DNA of 64,000 bases, taken from the NCBI RefSeq assembly GCF_016093295.1, contig NZ_JAEDAL010000008.1:78901-142900 (forward strand), read 5' to 3'. A program made the position numbers and the translations under genes. Source of the stretch: Inhella gelatinilytica. GTDB taxonomy: Bacteria; Pseudomonadota; Gammaproteobacteria; Burkholderiales; Burkholderiaceae_C. Positions 1 to 8,914 of this stretch are shown one piece after another (positions within the stretch are counted from its first letter, which is position 1; the number at the start of each line of letters is the position of its first letter). The notes beneath the pieces are model-generated. The model was given only the letters and a program-made list of their open reading frames with translations. It was not told where the DNA came from and did no database searches.

Positions 1-676
1 GTTCGACCAGCCAGTGCCTCAGGTCAGCGGCCACCCGGTCGTTCATTCGGTCGTCGATCCTGCGCGCAGAACTAAGGAGGGCTCGTAAGGCTCCGTCGTC
101 GTGCCGCCCAAGCAACTCGGCACCAATGACCGGATAAAGCCTCGAGTACTTCGTGTGGCCCTTGGCCTCCCGCAAAGGTAAAAGAAGATCTTCGGCGTCT
201 CGCGTCGTTGCACTTGTAAAGATCACGCCAGCAATGATTGAGCCAAAGCCGTCCTTCGCCGGCAAGCTCGGAACGTACAGTCCGTGAATTTCGCGTTTGT
301 AAAGGTCAATTGCGGCGACGGGGTCCTGCCGACTGAGAGAAAAAGTCTTCCCGTCCCTGTGCCCCATCAACCTCGGGACATCGCTCTCGTAGTCGATGAA
401 ATAGTCAAGTCCTTGCAGGTTCCAGTCCTTAACCTCGTACACGGCAATGCCGCGTTGGGGGTGCAAGAGCACAAAGTCCGGCCTAAGCCCATTGAGATGC
501 GGCTGGATGTAGATCTCCCACCCAGCCGGAAGAATCTCGATAAACCACTCGAGTACCCTGCGCTCGCCATCGTTCAAAGGCTGCCGCAAGCTGGGCAACG
601 CTGCCAACGGAGGGTCGATTACTCGAATGCTGGCACTTGACTGCAGATCCGAATCGAGGCGCGTGGCGGCTTGCAT
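1..676 (-). CDS. NERD-domain protein, cut by the left window edge
   Basis: Partial gene that runs off the left edge with no stop; about 225 residues are visible. The N-terminal part matches the nuclease-related (NERD) domain: RPDFVLLHP is followed by GIAVYEVKDW, giving the D...E-x-K arrangement of this PD-(D/E)XK-like fold. An in-frame TAG stands six codons before the ATG at 676, so the start must lie at or after that ATG. NERD domains often precede a superfamily I helicase, as in the related gene at 8915-10555; whether this gene continues that way lies outside the window. A role in DNA processing or defence is inference. Confidence 0.75.
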   Translation of the reverse strand, partial: MQAATRLDSDLQSSASIRVIDPPLAALPSLRQPLNDGERRVLEWFIEILPAGWEIYIQPHLNGLRPDFVLLHPQRGIAVYEVKDWNLQGLDYFIDYESDVPRLMGHRDGKTFSLSRQDPVAAIDLYKREIHGLYVPSLPAKDGFGSIIAGVIFTSATTRDAEDLLLPLREAKGHTKYSRLYPVIGAELLGRHDDGALRALLSSARRIDDRMNDRVAADLRHWLVE

Positions 677-691
677 GACGGCGGACGACTT

Positions 692-1618
692 CTAGTTTGA
701 CTTTCCCTGCGTCCCCGACGCAGCGCCACATGCATGGCCATCAAAGGCAGCGAGGAATATCGCCAGCGCTTCTGTCAGTTCAGTCATCGCATCCAGTTGT
801 GCCTTGGTGTAAGGCTGTTTGCCGAGCATCGACAACAGCTTCTCCTTCGCCACGTTAAACATCCCATAAGGCCGAATGACCCTCCTGAGTCTCGTGATCG
901 TCGCGATGATCTCGTTGCAATGTCGTTCAGCCTCACGCTGCCTCGCTTCGACCACTTTGACCCTCAATGGAAGGCTCTCGAGCTCCCTCAGAACCGCGGC
1001 GATGGATTCCTCGACTTTGACCTTGGCGTTTTCGAGTGCCCCTGCCTTCTTGTGTGTGAAATACACGAGTGGAACTGCAGCTATCCCCCCCAGAACAGCC
1101 ATACCTCCAGCCATGCCCGCTCCACCTGCAGCTAGCGCTCCTCCGCCGAACCAGGCTAGGGTCGCATTCGTAGCTGCGACGCCGGACAAGCCGGAAATCG
1201 CGGCGCCAGTGGATGCCGAGCCGAAAAGAGTGACCAGCGACCAAGCCCCGACAGCCATGGTCCCACCGGTAAGGGTTCCGACTCCGACTGTGAGCGCGGA
1301 GTTCATTCCAGCGTTGAACCGCTCCATCTTGTGTAACGTTTGCGTCGTTACGGCTACATCCAGCGCGCGCTGATTTTCGATACGACACTTGAGCATACGC
1401 TCGGCACTTTCAAGATGGGGTTTGGTCCGTCTCAGAGCGCTGCCGATCGCAACAACTGCCGCATTGATCCTTTTCTTGCATGCGTTCGCCCGGCCAATCA
1501 GAGACTGGAGTCTGGCGTTCGCCTCCTCGTATCCCCGCTTCGCATCCTCCAATCTGCCGGCGCCACCTAGCGTGACGATTTCAATCAACAGCTTGAACAG
1601 GTCTTTCAAAAAACCCAT
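692..1618 (-). CDS. Uncharacterised membrane-associated protein with coiled-coil ends
   Basis: Unrecognised 308-residue protein. The start at 1618 is chosen because GGGAGGAAAT precedes it at good spacing; the frame stays open further upstream but without a ribosome site. It begins with an amphipathic MGFLKDLFKLLIEIV, then a charged helical stretch (about residues 25-95), a long Gly/Ala-rich hydrophobic centre (about 110-205) that could form two to three membrane or glycine-zipper helices, then another charged helical region (about 210-265). It lies just before the NERD gene on the same strand, with only 15 bases between them. The glycine-rich hairpin resembles those in the GTPase-associated proteins nearby, so a shared membrane role is possible but unproven. 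Confidence 0.65.
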   Translation of the reverse strand: MGFLKDLFKLLIEIVTLGGAGRLEDAKRGYEEANARLQSLIGRANACKKRINAAVVAIGSALRRTKPHLESAERMLKCRIENQRALDVAVTTQTLHKMERFNAGMNSALTVGVGTLTGGTMAVGAWSLVTLFGSASTGAAISGLSGVAATNATLAWFGGGALAAGGAGMAGGMAVLGGIAAVPLVYFTHKKAGALENAKVKVEESIAAVLRELESLPLRVKVVEARQREAERHCNEIIATITRLRRVIRPYGMFNVAKEKLLSMLGKQPYTKAQLDAMTELTEALAIFLAAFDGHACGAASGTQGKSN

Positions 1619-2082
1619 AAATTTCCTCCCCTCGAGCAGTGCGCAAGACTGCCTCTTATGCGGTTCTTTTCTACTTCTCACCTCGAGGTTTTCGAGTGAA
1701 CCATCGCAAATCATCGTATCCGAGGATCGCCGCTCACCGGTACTGCTAGCCGATCTTGCTGGCCACGGGCACCACGGCGGCACACGTCGATTGGTTGCTA
1801 GCTACGAGCCGGGCGTATACGTGCAAGCCGCTGTCCGGACTATCGGTCGCTAACGTTTTTGAGCAATGCATTGACCTAGCAGGTCATGGGGCCCCCCTGG
1901 GGCGGTTCGCCCAGATCGCAGGCCTAGCATTGAGTGGGGGTTCGCAGCCAGGTTTTTGGCGATGCGAATTCACAGCAATCGCCTCGTCTGACTGAAGTCA
2001 ATCGTGGCATTCCGCATTCAACCGAGCCACACGTACCATTCCCATCCGCTTTGCACGATTTGAGAAGACGAGGGAGAGAATC
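1619..2082. other. Divergent intergenic region
   Basis: About 460 bases between two divergently read genes, so it should hold both promoters. No convincing ORF with a ribosome site was found, and no clear -35/-10 pair could be assigned by eye. Confidence 0.4.
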
Positions 2083-2559
2083 ATGTGGGACAAATTGAAG
2101 GACCTTGGCGGCAAGGCGAAGACCGCCGTCGCTTCTGCCACCACACTTGTTGGCGACCTGAATGGAGACGGCAAGGTTGACGAAGAGGATGCACGCATTG
2201 CCGCCGAATGGGCAAAACTAACCGCTTCAACCGTCGCGACCGAGGCTGGGCGGTTGACCAAAGAAGCTTTGCGCTCTGACATGGCCAAAGATGCGGCAGC
2301 TGGCGCTGCGGTCGGCGCCGTCGTTGCTGTGCCTGTTCCACTCGTCGGCCCCATGGCCGGCGCGGCGATCGGCGCTGGAATTGGTGTCTACAAAAACCTC
2401 ACCAAGAAGGGTTCGACTCCTGGATCCAATACAGACCCGAAAGCACAAGTCGACGTCCACGCCGAGCTTCTGAAACTTGACGACCTCCGACAGAAAGGAG
2501 TCCTGTCGTCCAGCGAATTCGAGTCCGAAAAAGCAAAGCTGCTGGCATCGCGCGTTTGA
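2083..2559 (+). CDS. EF-hand / glycine-zipper / SHOCT-domain protein
   Basis: A 158-residue protein with three recognisable parts. Residues 25-36 (DLNGDGKVDEED) form a dockerin-like or EF-hand calcium loop with acidic or polar ligands at positions 1, 3, 5, 9 and 12. Residues about 70-105 are Gly/Ala/Val rich and look like a glycine-zipper membrane hairpin. The last 32 residues (AELLKLDDLRQKGVLSSSEF and onward) match the SHOCT domain, a short C-terminal oligomerisation module. GGGAGAG precedes the ATG. It faces the two GTPase genes and may be their membrane partner. The calcium loop is seen; calcium binding is inferred. Confidence 0.75.
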   Translation: MWDKLKDLGGKAKTAVASATTLVGDLNGDGKVDEEDARIAAEWAKLTASTVATEAGRLTKEALRSDMAKDAAAGAAVGAVVAVPVPLVGPMAGAAIGAGIGVYKNLTKKGSTPGSNTDPKAQVDVHAELLKLDDLRQKGVLSSSEFESEKAKLLASRV

Positions 2560-2682
2560 TCCGAGGCGGAAGAATCCCTTTTGACCCACGTGTAGCGGCG
2601 TACCTCAGGAATCCGCTGCCAGAGACCAAGGGAATACTGGAGCACCCCTTGGTCAGTTGCTTACCGATTGATACCGAGCCGT

Positions 2683-4206
2683 TCAACCCTTCTTCGATTC
2701 AGGTCGCAAGAACAACTTGCCCACGCTGATGGTCGCCCCTGCGACCTGGGTGGCCACGCGCTTCAGGCTCGTTGTGTGTCGCGCGTCCAGGGCACGGCGC
2801 AGCGAAACACGCTGCGCGTCGGGGAGCTGCTCCTCCAAAACGGCCCAAAGCGTTTCCAAGTTGTACGCTGGTGCATCTGGCCTCAGGGACACTGGAACGC
2901 AAGGTGCTTCAGCCACATTCATGGCGCCCATCAGTGCGCTCATGGCCGCCTGAATGTTCACCTCCTTTGGCGTCGCTGGCGCATCCACGTTGTAGGGGGG
3001 ACTCCACTCCCTACGCGGCGAGAGATGATCAACGTGACTTGCCACCAAAACCATCTTGGGTCTTGGACGGCGTCCATCCTGGAAGTCCTGATGCAGGCGA
3101 GCCATGGCCTTGCGATCGACTTCTCGCGCCGGATTCGCGGCCGAGGCTATCCACAAGATTAAGTCGCTGGTCTGAGCCAACCGAGACCACTTATCCAGAC
3201 CGTCAGCCGAGTCATCGAGCCCCTGCGTATCAATCAAGATCACATCGGGCCGATCGCTGGCCTTCGATCGGTACTCTGTTTCACCAGGCGTGGCGGGTAG
3301 CTCTGAGACAGCAGCCAGAACATCCTGTGCCAGAGCATTGACCAGCGACGATTTACCCGCGTTGACTTGACCAGCAACCAAGATTCGAACCGGCACCGAC
3401 TCAGGCTCATCGGGTGCCGCATCCAAGACGGACTGCTTAAGTTCTGCGACATCGACGCGAAGGCGACCGCCATAAAGATCAATGGCCAAGCGGCCCAATT
3501 CCAAAACCAACTCGCGACAGATACGACCGTAGATTTGTTCGGTTCCGCTTGCCAGCGCCTTATCTTGAAAGAACGACTTGAACTCAGCGACCGCCCCACC
3601 CGCCGGATTGGCGTAGATCCTGAACATCCGATAGGCCGCGACGAGAGCCTTCAACCCCGCGCCATACTTTTCATGCGCAGCCTGTAACCCTTGAAGGTGC
3701 GAGATCTTGATCACCTCGGCACCAGGTACTTTCTGGACGATCTGGGTGCGAAGCTCGCGCGCGCCGGTCTCAAGTGCCAACAGCACATCGGGCACGGTGA
3801 AGTGCGCAGCGGCAAATTGCTTGTTTGGATGCAGTGCCGTGGCCACCGTGATCAGCGTTTCCTCAGCCAATTCACGTGCCGCATTCACGGACATTGGCGG
3901 AGTACTGGCAACGCTATCGCCCAGACGAACGACTTGCTCCCACGCCTCCGCTTCAGCCGGGTTCCAACCTACATCCCCTTGCGCCCTTTCTCGTTCATGG
4001 TCGGCGGCTGTCATCTGAGGGACGGGAAAGCGCTTGAGCACAGCCAACACGGCCAAAGCGAGGACGCCAAAACCCAGGGCCCACCAGACAAACCAACCTT
4101 GCTCAATCAGGTACAGAACCCCGGGCACAGCCAAGAAGAGGACCGACAACAGCGCGACAGCAATGGGAAGCAATTGACGCCAATACGTCCGCCAAACCAT
4201 GTTCAT
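2683..4206 (-). CDS. Membrane-anchored GTPase (Era/dynamin-like G domain)
   Basis: A 507-residue protein with two N-terminal membrane helices (about residues 12-58), a helical middle region and a C-terminal P-loop GTPase domain. Visible G motifs are G1 GQVNAGKSS and G3 DTQG; the G4 position reads ASHVD rather than the usual NKxD, so nucleotide specificity is uncertain. The ATG overlaps the stop of the upstream GTPase gene as ATGA, implying translational coupling and perhaps a complex of the two. It is probably an inner-membrane GTPase facing the cytoplasm. Exact family and role are unknown; a membrane-stress or defence role is inference from context. Confidence 0.8.
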   Translation of the reverse strand: MNMVWRTYWRQLLPIAVALLSVLFLAVPGVLYLIEQGWFVWWALGFGVLALAVLAVLKRFPVPQMTAADHERERAQGDVGWNPAEAEAWEQVVRLGDSVASTPPMSVNAARELAEETLITVATALHPNKQFAAAHFTVPDVLLALETGARELRTQIVQKVPGAEVIKISHLQGLQAAHEKYGAGLKALVAAYRMFRIYANPAGGAVAEFKSFFQDKALASGTEQIYGRICRELVLELGRLAIDLYGGRLRVDVAELKQSVLDAAPDEPESVPVRILVAGQVNAGKSSLVNALAQDVLAAVSELPATPGETEYRSKASDRPDVILIDTQGLDDSADGLDKWSRLAQTSDLILWIASAANPAREVDRKAMARLHQDFQDGRRPRPKMVLVASHVDHLSPRREWSPPYNVDAPATPKEVNIQAAMSALMGAMNVAEAPCVPVSLRPDAPAYNLETLWAVLEEQLPDAQRVSLRRALDARHTTSLKRVATQVAGATISVGKLFLRPESKKG

Positions 4207-5414
4207 TTGCTGTCGCCTTTCGCAGCGCTCATTCGGACCGCTTCCTTGAGGCCCGCCATGAATGCGGCTTTAACCTCTTCAGCATTTACTTCCGCCCGAC
4301 TACGGCGACTTCGCATGTAAACGCAGGCTGCCTTCCCCAGCGCAAAGGCGACTGCGTAGTCCTGCGCTGCGGCGATAGGAATCAACCAAGGACCCAACTT
4401 AGTGAACTGGCGCAGCAAGAGCATGGATCCTTCACGAACCGCGACAGCGCCACCAAACATGCCAATCAAAGAGGCCATGTCCTTGTTAGACCACTCGACC
4501 TGGTGCACCCGGGCCAGATGCCACAACATCGCAATTGACACGCCCGGGATCGACACAACACCGACCAGCGGTATCGCACCCACGCTCGCCGCAGCCCCCG
4601 CGTAATAAAGGATCAGGCGATTGACCTCGCGATCGACACCCGCAGATCCGGTCGCCTCCTGGTCTGCAAAAAAGCTGCGCGCAATGTTGAACATTGCCGT
4701 CGGCGCTTCATCGAGGATGGCGCCATGCAAGTACTCCCTCCCATATTGCACTGGCGCATATCCATCTTCGGGCCGGGTGAAATCAATTGCGGCAAATCGC
4801 GGCGCCACCCCCTTGAGGCCGCTAAAGAGAGCTTGCTGATGGCGAACCGCGCGCTGGAGTCCAGCGTACGCATCCGGGACAGGAGAGTCGACGTCTGAAA
4901 AGTCAATGGAGGGCACAGGATGATCAGCGCCCACGCCGGCATACAACTCATGAAGGCAGGTGTGCAGAACAATGATCGGCCACTCAGGGTGACTCTCCCG
5001 GATTGCGCGTAGCGACTGGATCAGTTCGCTTTGATTCATGTCGGACACCCGCATCGTGGCAATGACGAGGTGTGCCCGGTCTTTATTGACGGCCATGTCC
5101 TGCGCAGGGTCGTAACCCGCTTCACCCAGCCCTCGCGTGTCTAAAAAGCGAAGAACCGGCCGCTCCGTCGGGAAGTCGAACACTTGCGCGGTTTGCGTAC
5201 AGGGAGCAAATCCATTCCCGACCGTGGCGGCATCGGCCTGGGTCAATGCCTCGACGACCGAGGACTTTCCTGACCCGGTCTTGCCAAGCAGCCACACCAC
5301 AGGCGCGGAGGCCAGGGCCGCTTCGCGGATCTGAGACTCATCGAGCGCTGGCTTCGGCTCGCCGTCTTTCGCCCAGTTCCACCTCTGGGCCCAACCATTC
5401 AAGAATGAAAACAT
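4203..5414 (-). CDS. GTPase with DUF697-like membrane C-terminus
   Basis: About 403 residues when started at the ATG at 5414 (MFSFLNGWAQRW); the frame is open further upstream, and no strong ribosome site decides the start. The P-loop reads GKTGSGKSS and G3 reads DTRGLGE. After the G domain comes a hydrophobic region (YYAGAAASVGAIPLVG and onward) typical of the DUF697 domain that follows GTPases of the YcjX/YcjF neighbourhood. It overlaps the next GTPase gene by four bases. Tandem membrane GTPases of this type are widespread but functionally obscure. Confidence 0.8.
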   Translation of the reverse strand: MFSFLNGWAQRWNWAKDGEPKPALDESQIREAALASAPVVWLLGKTGSGKSSVVEALTQADAATVGNGFAPCTQTAQVFDFPTERPVLRFLDTRGLGEAGYDPAQDMAVNKDRAHLVIATMRVSDMNQSELIQSLRAIRESHPEWPIIVLHTCLHELYAGVGADHPVPSIDFSDVDSPVPDAYAGLQRAVRHQQALFSGLKGVAPRFAAIDFTRPEDGYAPVQYGREYLHGAILDEAPTAMFNIARSFFADQEATGSAGVDREVNRLILYYAGAAASVGAIPLVGVVSIPGVSIAMLWHLARVHQVEWSNKDMASLIGMFGGAVAVREGSMLLLRQFTKLGPWLIPIAAAQDYAVAFALGKAACVYMRSRRSRAEVNAEEVKAAFMAGLKEAVRMSAAKGDSK

Positions 5415-5593
5415 CGTCTGTTGATCTGCCGACTCGATGAAATCGACTACCCCCTTTGAGGCGCAAATTCTCGACGCTGGATGCATGGAACATCGGAGGG
5501 GAGCACCCAAAACAACACCCCACAAGACACGACACGCCCTGTCGCTTTGGTTTTGCAGACTCGCTTCCGTCCACACATACGGAGGTTCTGCAA

Positions 5594-5764
5594 ATGGCAC
5601 GTGTCCTGCTCGTTTTGTTCGCAGCGGCCGCTTTCACCAAGCTGGGCGCTTTGATCGTGACCACAAAGATCCTGGCCATCGCGCTCCAAATTGCGTTCTT
5701 TGCCCTGGTCGCAGTCGGCTGCGTTGCCATTTGGAATCGCTTTAGGGGTCGAAACCGAGGCTAA
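5594..5764 (+). CDS. Small membrane protein
   Basis: A 56-residue protein, MARVLLVLFAAAAFTKLG and onward, with nearly continuous hydrophobic sequence (one or two membrane helices) and a short basic tail (RFRGRNRG). A strong GGAGG lies eight bases before the ATG. It opens the plus-strand series that runs to the WYL gene, divergent from the GTPase pair. No family recognised. Confidence 0.65.
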   Translation: MARVLLVLFAAAAFTKLGALIVTTKILAIALQIAFFALVAVGCVAIWNRFRGRNRG

Positions 5765-5824
5765 GCGGCAATGCAACGCGGTAAAAATCCGACGTCACTC
5801 AATAACAAAACAAGGAATCAGGGA

Positions 5825-6574
5825 ATGGGACTCAGTCCGGTTGCGGCGGCCGTTGCGTCGCTCTACGGAGAAGTGGTCGATTTCAATGCATTCATTGACC
5901 GCCACATTGACTCACTAAAGGCGTCAGCCAACGCAACGATCAGTGCGACAGGGCGTGTTCTCGAGAGCGCCAAATTCGGATTTGGCTTGGGCTATCTCAG
6001 CTCAGTCACCATCATCGCCGTCGGCCAATTCCTGTTGGGCAACCCTTTGGCCGCGGCCACGACAGTCGCCTCTGCGACGGCCATGGCCAACCCAATCGCG
6101 ATGACTTGTGCAGCCGTTGGGGCGATTGTTTACGGCTGGAATGCCCTGTCCGACGCCGAGAGAGAAGGCGTGCTCGCCAATCTCAGTGCGGGACTAGACA
6201 TCGGGATCGAACTGATCAAGGCGATCATTGCTTTTGTGATTCGCACGACCAAAGAGCTGTTGGACTCTGAAGCGCTTAAAGAATTCAAGAGCTTCATTGC
6301 TGAGAAGGCCACCCTTTTTGGCCGAAGACTCTCCGATGTGACTCGCCAAGCACTGGATACCCTCAGCGATTCTGCGCTTGCCGCGCGGCGTGCAGCAGAC
6401 TTGGCGCTGGCATCTACAGCGAGCGCGGCTGCAGTCGCAAGCGAATCGGTTGGACGGAAGTGGCGCACTTGGCGCAAAGATGGCAAATCCGCCCCACCAA
6501 GCGCAGCCCTTCCGGATGACTCCACCCGTCCAGACACCGTACCGACCGCACGCGATCAGATCCTGCCCAGCTGA
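5825..6574 (+). CDS. Uncharacterised protein with hydrophobic hairpin
   Basis: A 249-residue protein when started at the ATG at 5825, where CAGGGA precedes it; an ATG at 5771 is in frame but has no ribosome site. Hydrophobic Gly/Ala/Thr-rich segments at about 48-80 and 85-105 could span or insert into the membrane. They are followed by an amphipathic helical region rich in Ala, Lys and Arg, and a Pro/Asp-rich disordered tail. It ends three bases before the WYL gene, so the two are probably co-transcribed. Family unknown. Confidence 0.65.
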   Translation: MGLSPVAAAVASLYGEVVDFNAFIDRHIDSLKASANATISATGRVLESAKFGFGLGYLSSVTIIAVGQFLLGNPLAAATTVASATAMANPIAMTCAAVGAIVYGWNALSDAEREGVLANLSAGLDIGIELIKAIIAFVIRTTKELLDSEALKEFKSFIAEKATLFGRRLSDVTRQALDTLSDSALAARRAADLALASTASAAAVASESVGRKWRTWRKDGKSAPPSAALPDDSTRPDTVPTARDQILPS

Positions 6575-6577
6575 GCC

Positions 6578-7567
6578 ATGCAAGAAGCCGCCTCTCATGA
6601 GGTTCTCGTTCGCCGCCTAGCTGGCATCCTGATCAAGCTCAATAGCGGGGAGGCTCTCAGTCCCTCAGATCTAGCCAATGAATTTGGCGTCAACCTTCGC
6701 ACGATTCAACGCGACCTGAATGATCGACTGGCTGCACTGCCCATCGAGAAGGTCAACGGCAAATACCGGCTCAATGCTGCAGCGCTTGGAAAGTTCGGTG
6801 CGAAAGACATCGAGCAGTTTGCAGTGATGGCCGGAGTTCGGGATCTCTTTCCATCCTTTGACACAGACTTCATGCGATCGGCGCTCTCGGCAAGCCAGTC
6901 GGGCGCATGGCTCGTCAAGGGTATGACACTCGAGGATCTGGGGGGCAAGTCGCATGAGTTCCGCGCCCTTGAGGGAGCGATTAACGCCTGCCGGCTCATC
7001 AGCTTTCGCTACACCAAAGGCGTCAAGTCGACAGTGTTCGACGCTGTCCAGCCGCATCAATTGGTGAATCACAACGGGATCTGGTACCTGGCTGCCAGCC
7101 ACGGTGACAAAGTCAAAACCTTCTCGGTGGGCCGATTGGAAGGCTTGTTGGTCGGCAGCGAAACTTTCGTCCGCGAGTCTGGCACCCGAGAAAAACTCCA
7201 AGCAGCCCAAGGCATCTGGATTGGCGATGGACCAAAAACAGAAGCCACATTGACCATATCCGCAAGCGCCGCGCCGTTTTTTACCCGGCGGCCGCTCCTG
7301 CCCCATCAAGAGATCACCCAAGAGAACTCCGACGGCAGCTTACTGGTCAAGTGTCAGTACTCGCACCCGCTCGAAGTCATTCCTGTGATCAAGTACTGGA
7401 TGCCACATGTGGGAATTAGTGCGCCAGCAAGCCTCCTTGAGGCCGTGCGGCGCGACGTCCAGGCCTTCCTAAGTAGCCTCTCGGACTCACCACTCGCCGA
7501 TCAGTCGGACGAACTTTCCCGCAATCACTTGCTCCCGACTACAACTCCGAACGCTGAACCTCAATGA
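6578..7567 (+). CDS. WYL-domain transcriptional regulator
   Basis: A 329-residue protein with an N-terminal winged helix-turn-helix of DeoR/HTH_11 type (about residues 10-60, LANEFGVNLRTIQRDLNDRL) and a WYL domain (about 130-205; the signature region reads GIWYLAASH, followed by FSVGRL). WYL proteins bind ligands, probably nucleic acid or nucleotide species, and often control defence islands. The start codon follows the upstream gene by three bases, and the last codons overlap the next gene as ATGA. It is likely a local regulator of this GTPase/membrane cluster. Confidence 0.85.
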   Translation: MQEAASHEVLVRRLAGILIKLNSGEALSPSDLANEFGVNLRTIQRDLNDRLAALPIEKVNGKYRLNAAALGKFGAKDIEQFAVMAGVRDLFPSFDTDFMRSALSASQSGAWLVKGMTLEDLGGKSHEFRALEGAINACRLISFRYTKGVKSTVFDAVQPHQLVNHNGIWYLAASHGDKVKTFSVGRLEGLLVGSETFVRESGTREKLQAAQGIWIGDGPKTEATLTISASAAPFFTRRPLLPHQEITQENSDGSLLVKCQYSHPLEVIPVIKYWMPHVGISAPASLLEAVRRDVQAFLSSLSDSPLADQSDELSRNHLLPTTTPNAEPQ

Positions 7568-8241
7568 GCTCATCCAATTTCAACGACGCGTCCAATTGGC
7601 TCGGCACCGACAAACGCAAATTGGCACTCGGCATCGCTGCAGTTCTCTTTGCTGGCCTTGCAATCACCGGCGCACTGCTTCCTGAAAAAGCACCCGAGCC
7701 GCCCAAGGTCACAGCGGCATCGGTGGACGTTCCCATCTACATGCACACCAATGGAGGCCGACTTGAAGTGGCGACGGTGACGGCCACCCAAGACTTCAAG
7801 CTTGAGGCAGCAAAAAGGGAATTTCTCGGGGTGGATCTCGGCAGAACGGTCTCGAGCGTTCGCGTCAAGGCTGTTTATCGTTTCCACATCGATATGGAAA
7901 AGAAGTGGCCCATCCAAATCACCCAGGACGGAGCCCGCGTGATGGCAGGCCCCCTCAAGTCGACGCTTCCCGTTTCATTCGATACCCGGACTCTTGAAAC
8001 AGAAACCCAAAGCGGATGGGCCAGATTCGACAAGCATGAGAACCTGAAAGCGCTCGAGCGGCAGTTGAGCCCTGAACTTGAAAAGCTCGCTGAGCAGTAC
8101 AAGAAGATGGCCCTGGACTCGGCGCGCACTTCGATCGCAGACTTCGTCCGCACCTGGATGCTCAAAGAGCATCACTGGCAGAAGTCTGACAAACAGGAGA
8201 TCGAAGTCTTGTTCCCTGGTGAACAACCCAAAAAGTCCTGA
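7564..8241 (+). CDS. Single-pass membrane protein, unknown function
   Basis: A 225-residue protein with a short cytoplasmic N-terminus, one membrane helix (about residues 20-40, LALGIAAVLFAGLAITGALL) and a predicted extracytoplasmic or soluble domain. This domain contains beta-rich sequence (VRVKAVYRFHIDMEKKW) and a long charged helix near the C-terminus. The shape is reminiscent of DUF4230-type proteins, but the match is not certain. It is coupled to the WYL regulator through a four-base overlap. Confidence 0.65.
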   Translation: MSSSNFNDASNWLGTDKRKLALGIAAVLFAGLAITGALLPEKAPEPPKVTAASVDVPIYMHTNGGRLEVATVTATQDFKLEAAKREFLGVDLGRTVSSVRVKAVYRFHIDMEKKWPIQITQDGARVMAGPLKSTLPVSFDTRTLETETQSGWARFDKHENLKALERQLSPELEKLAEQYKKMALDSARTSIADFVRTWMLKEHHWQKSDKQEIEVLFPGEQPKKS

Positions 8242-8385
8242 GCCCGCCGCCCGGGAAGCGTGCGATCTACCCTGATGGATCGCGAGCAAATCACGTGCTT
8301 CTTCTTGCGGCCTGCTTGAGCCTCTTGGATCTCCGTAGATCGTCCAAATGAATATCGGCTCCCCTTGAGATCCGCTCTTGTCTGA

Positions 8386-8865
8386 ATGTTTCTCGTCGGT
8401 ACCCTCGCCATGTGGGCATCGATAAATTCAGCACACGCCTACACCATCGTGGGGCAAGTTGTGGGCGTCCATGATGGCGACACCATCACCCTCCTGGACA
8501 CGAGCAGAAGTCGCCACAAGATTCGTTTGGACGGGATCGACGCACCCGAACTGGGCCAGCCCTTTGGTCGGTCGGCGAAGACAACGCTGGCCACCCTCGT
8601 GGTGCATCGCGAAGTTTCGGCCGATTGTGGCAAGTCCGACCGCTACGGACGCGAGATCTGCCGAGTTCTGATCGACGGTGTCGACGCCGGAGGAGAAATG
8701 CTTCGGGCTGGAATGGCCTGGTTCTACAAGCGGTACGCCAGAGAACTCCCCCTCAACCGACGCAGTCACTACGCCGAGCTCGAGGGAATTGCTCAATCTG
8801 AGCGGCGCGGCCTATGGAGCGACCCTCATCCAGTTCCGCCATGGCAGTGGCGTAAGAAGAGCTGA
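8386..8865 (+). CDS. Secreted thermonuclease (SNase-like)
   Basis: A 159-residue protein with a short signal peptide ending near AHA-YT and a staphylococcal-nuclease fold. The conserved sequence VHDGDTITLLD is followed by IRLDGIDAPELGQPFG, KSDRYGREIC and a C-terminal RRGLWSD. The catalytic set (the Asp of DGDT, the Arg of IRLDGID, the Asp of DAPE, the Arg of the YGRE region) appears present. It should cut DNA or RNA in the periplasm or outside the cell with calcium. It is a clear paralogue of the gene at 12967-13536. Confidence 0.88.
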   Translation: MFLVGTLAMWASINSAHAYTIVGQVVGVHDGDTITLLDTSRSRHKIRLDGIDAPELGQPFGRSAKTTLATLVVHREVSADCGKSDRYGREICRVLIDGVDAGGEMLRAGMAWFYKRYARELPLNRRSHYAELEGIAQSERRGLWSDPHPVPPWQWRKKS

Positions 8866-8914
8866 GCGCTACGCAAGCCCCGCCGCCCGCATCCAATCCT
8901 TCAATGGGCTGACG

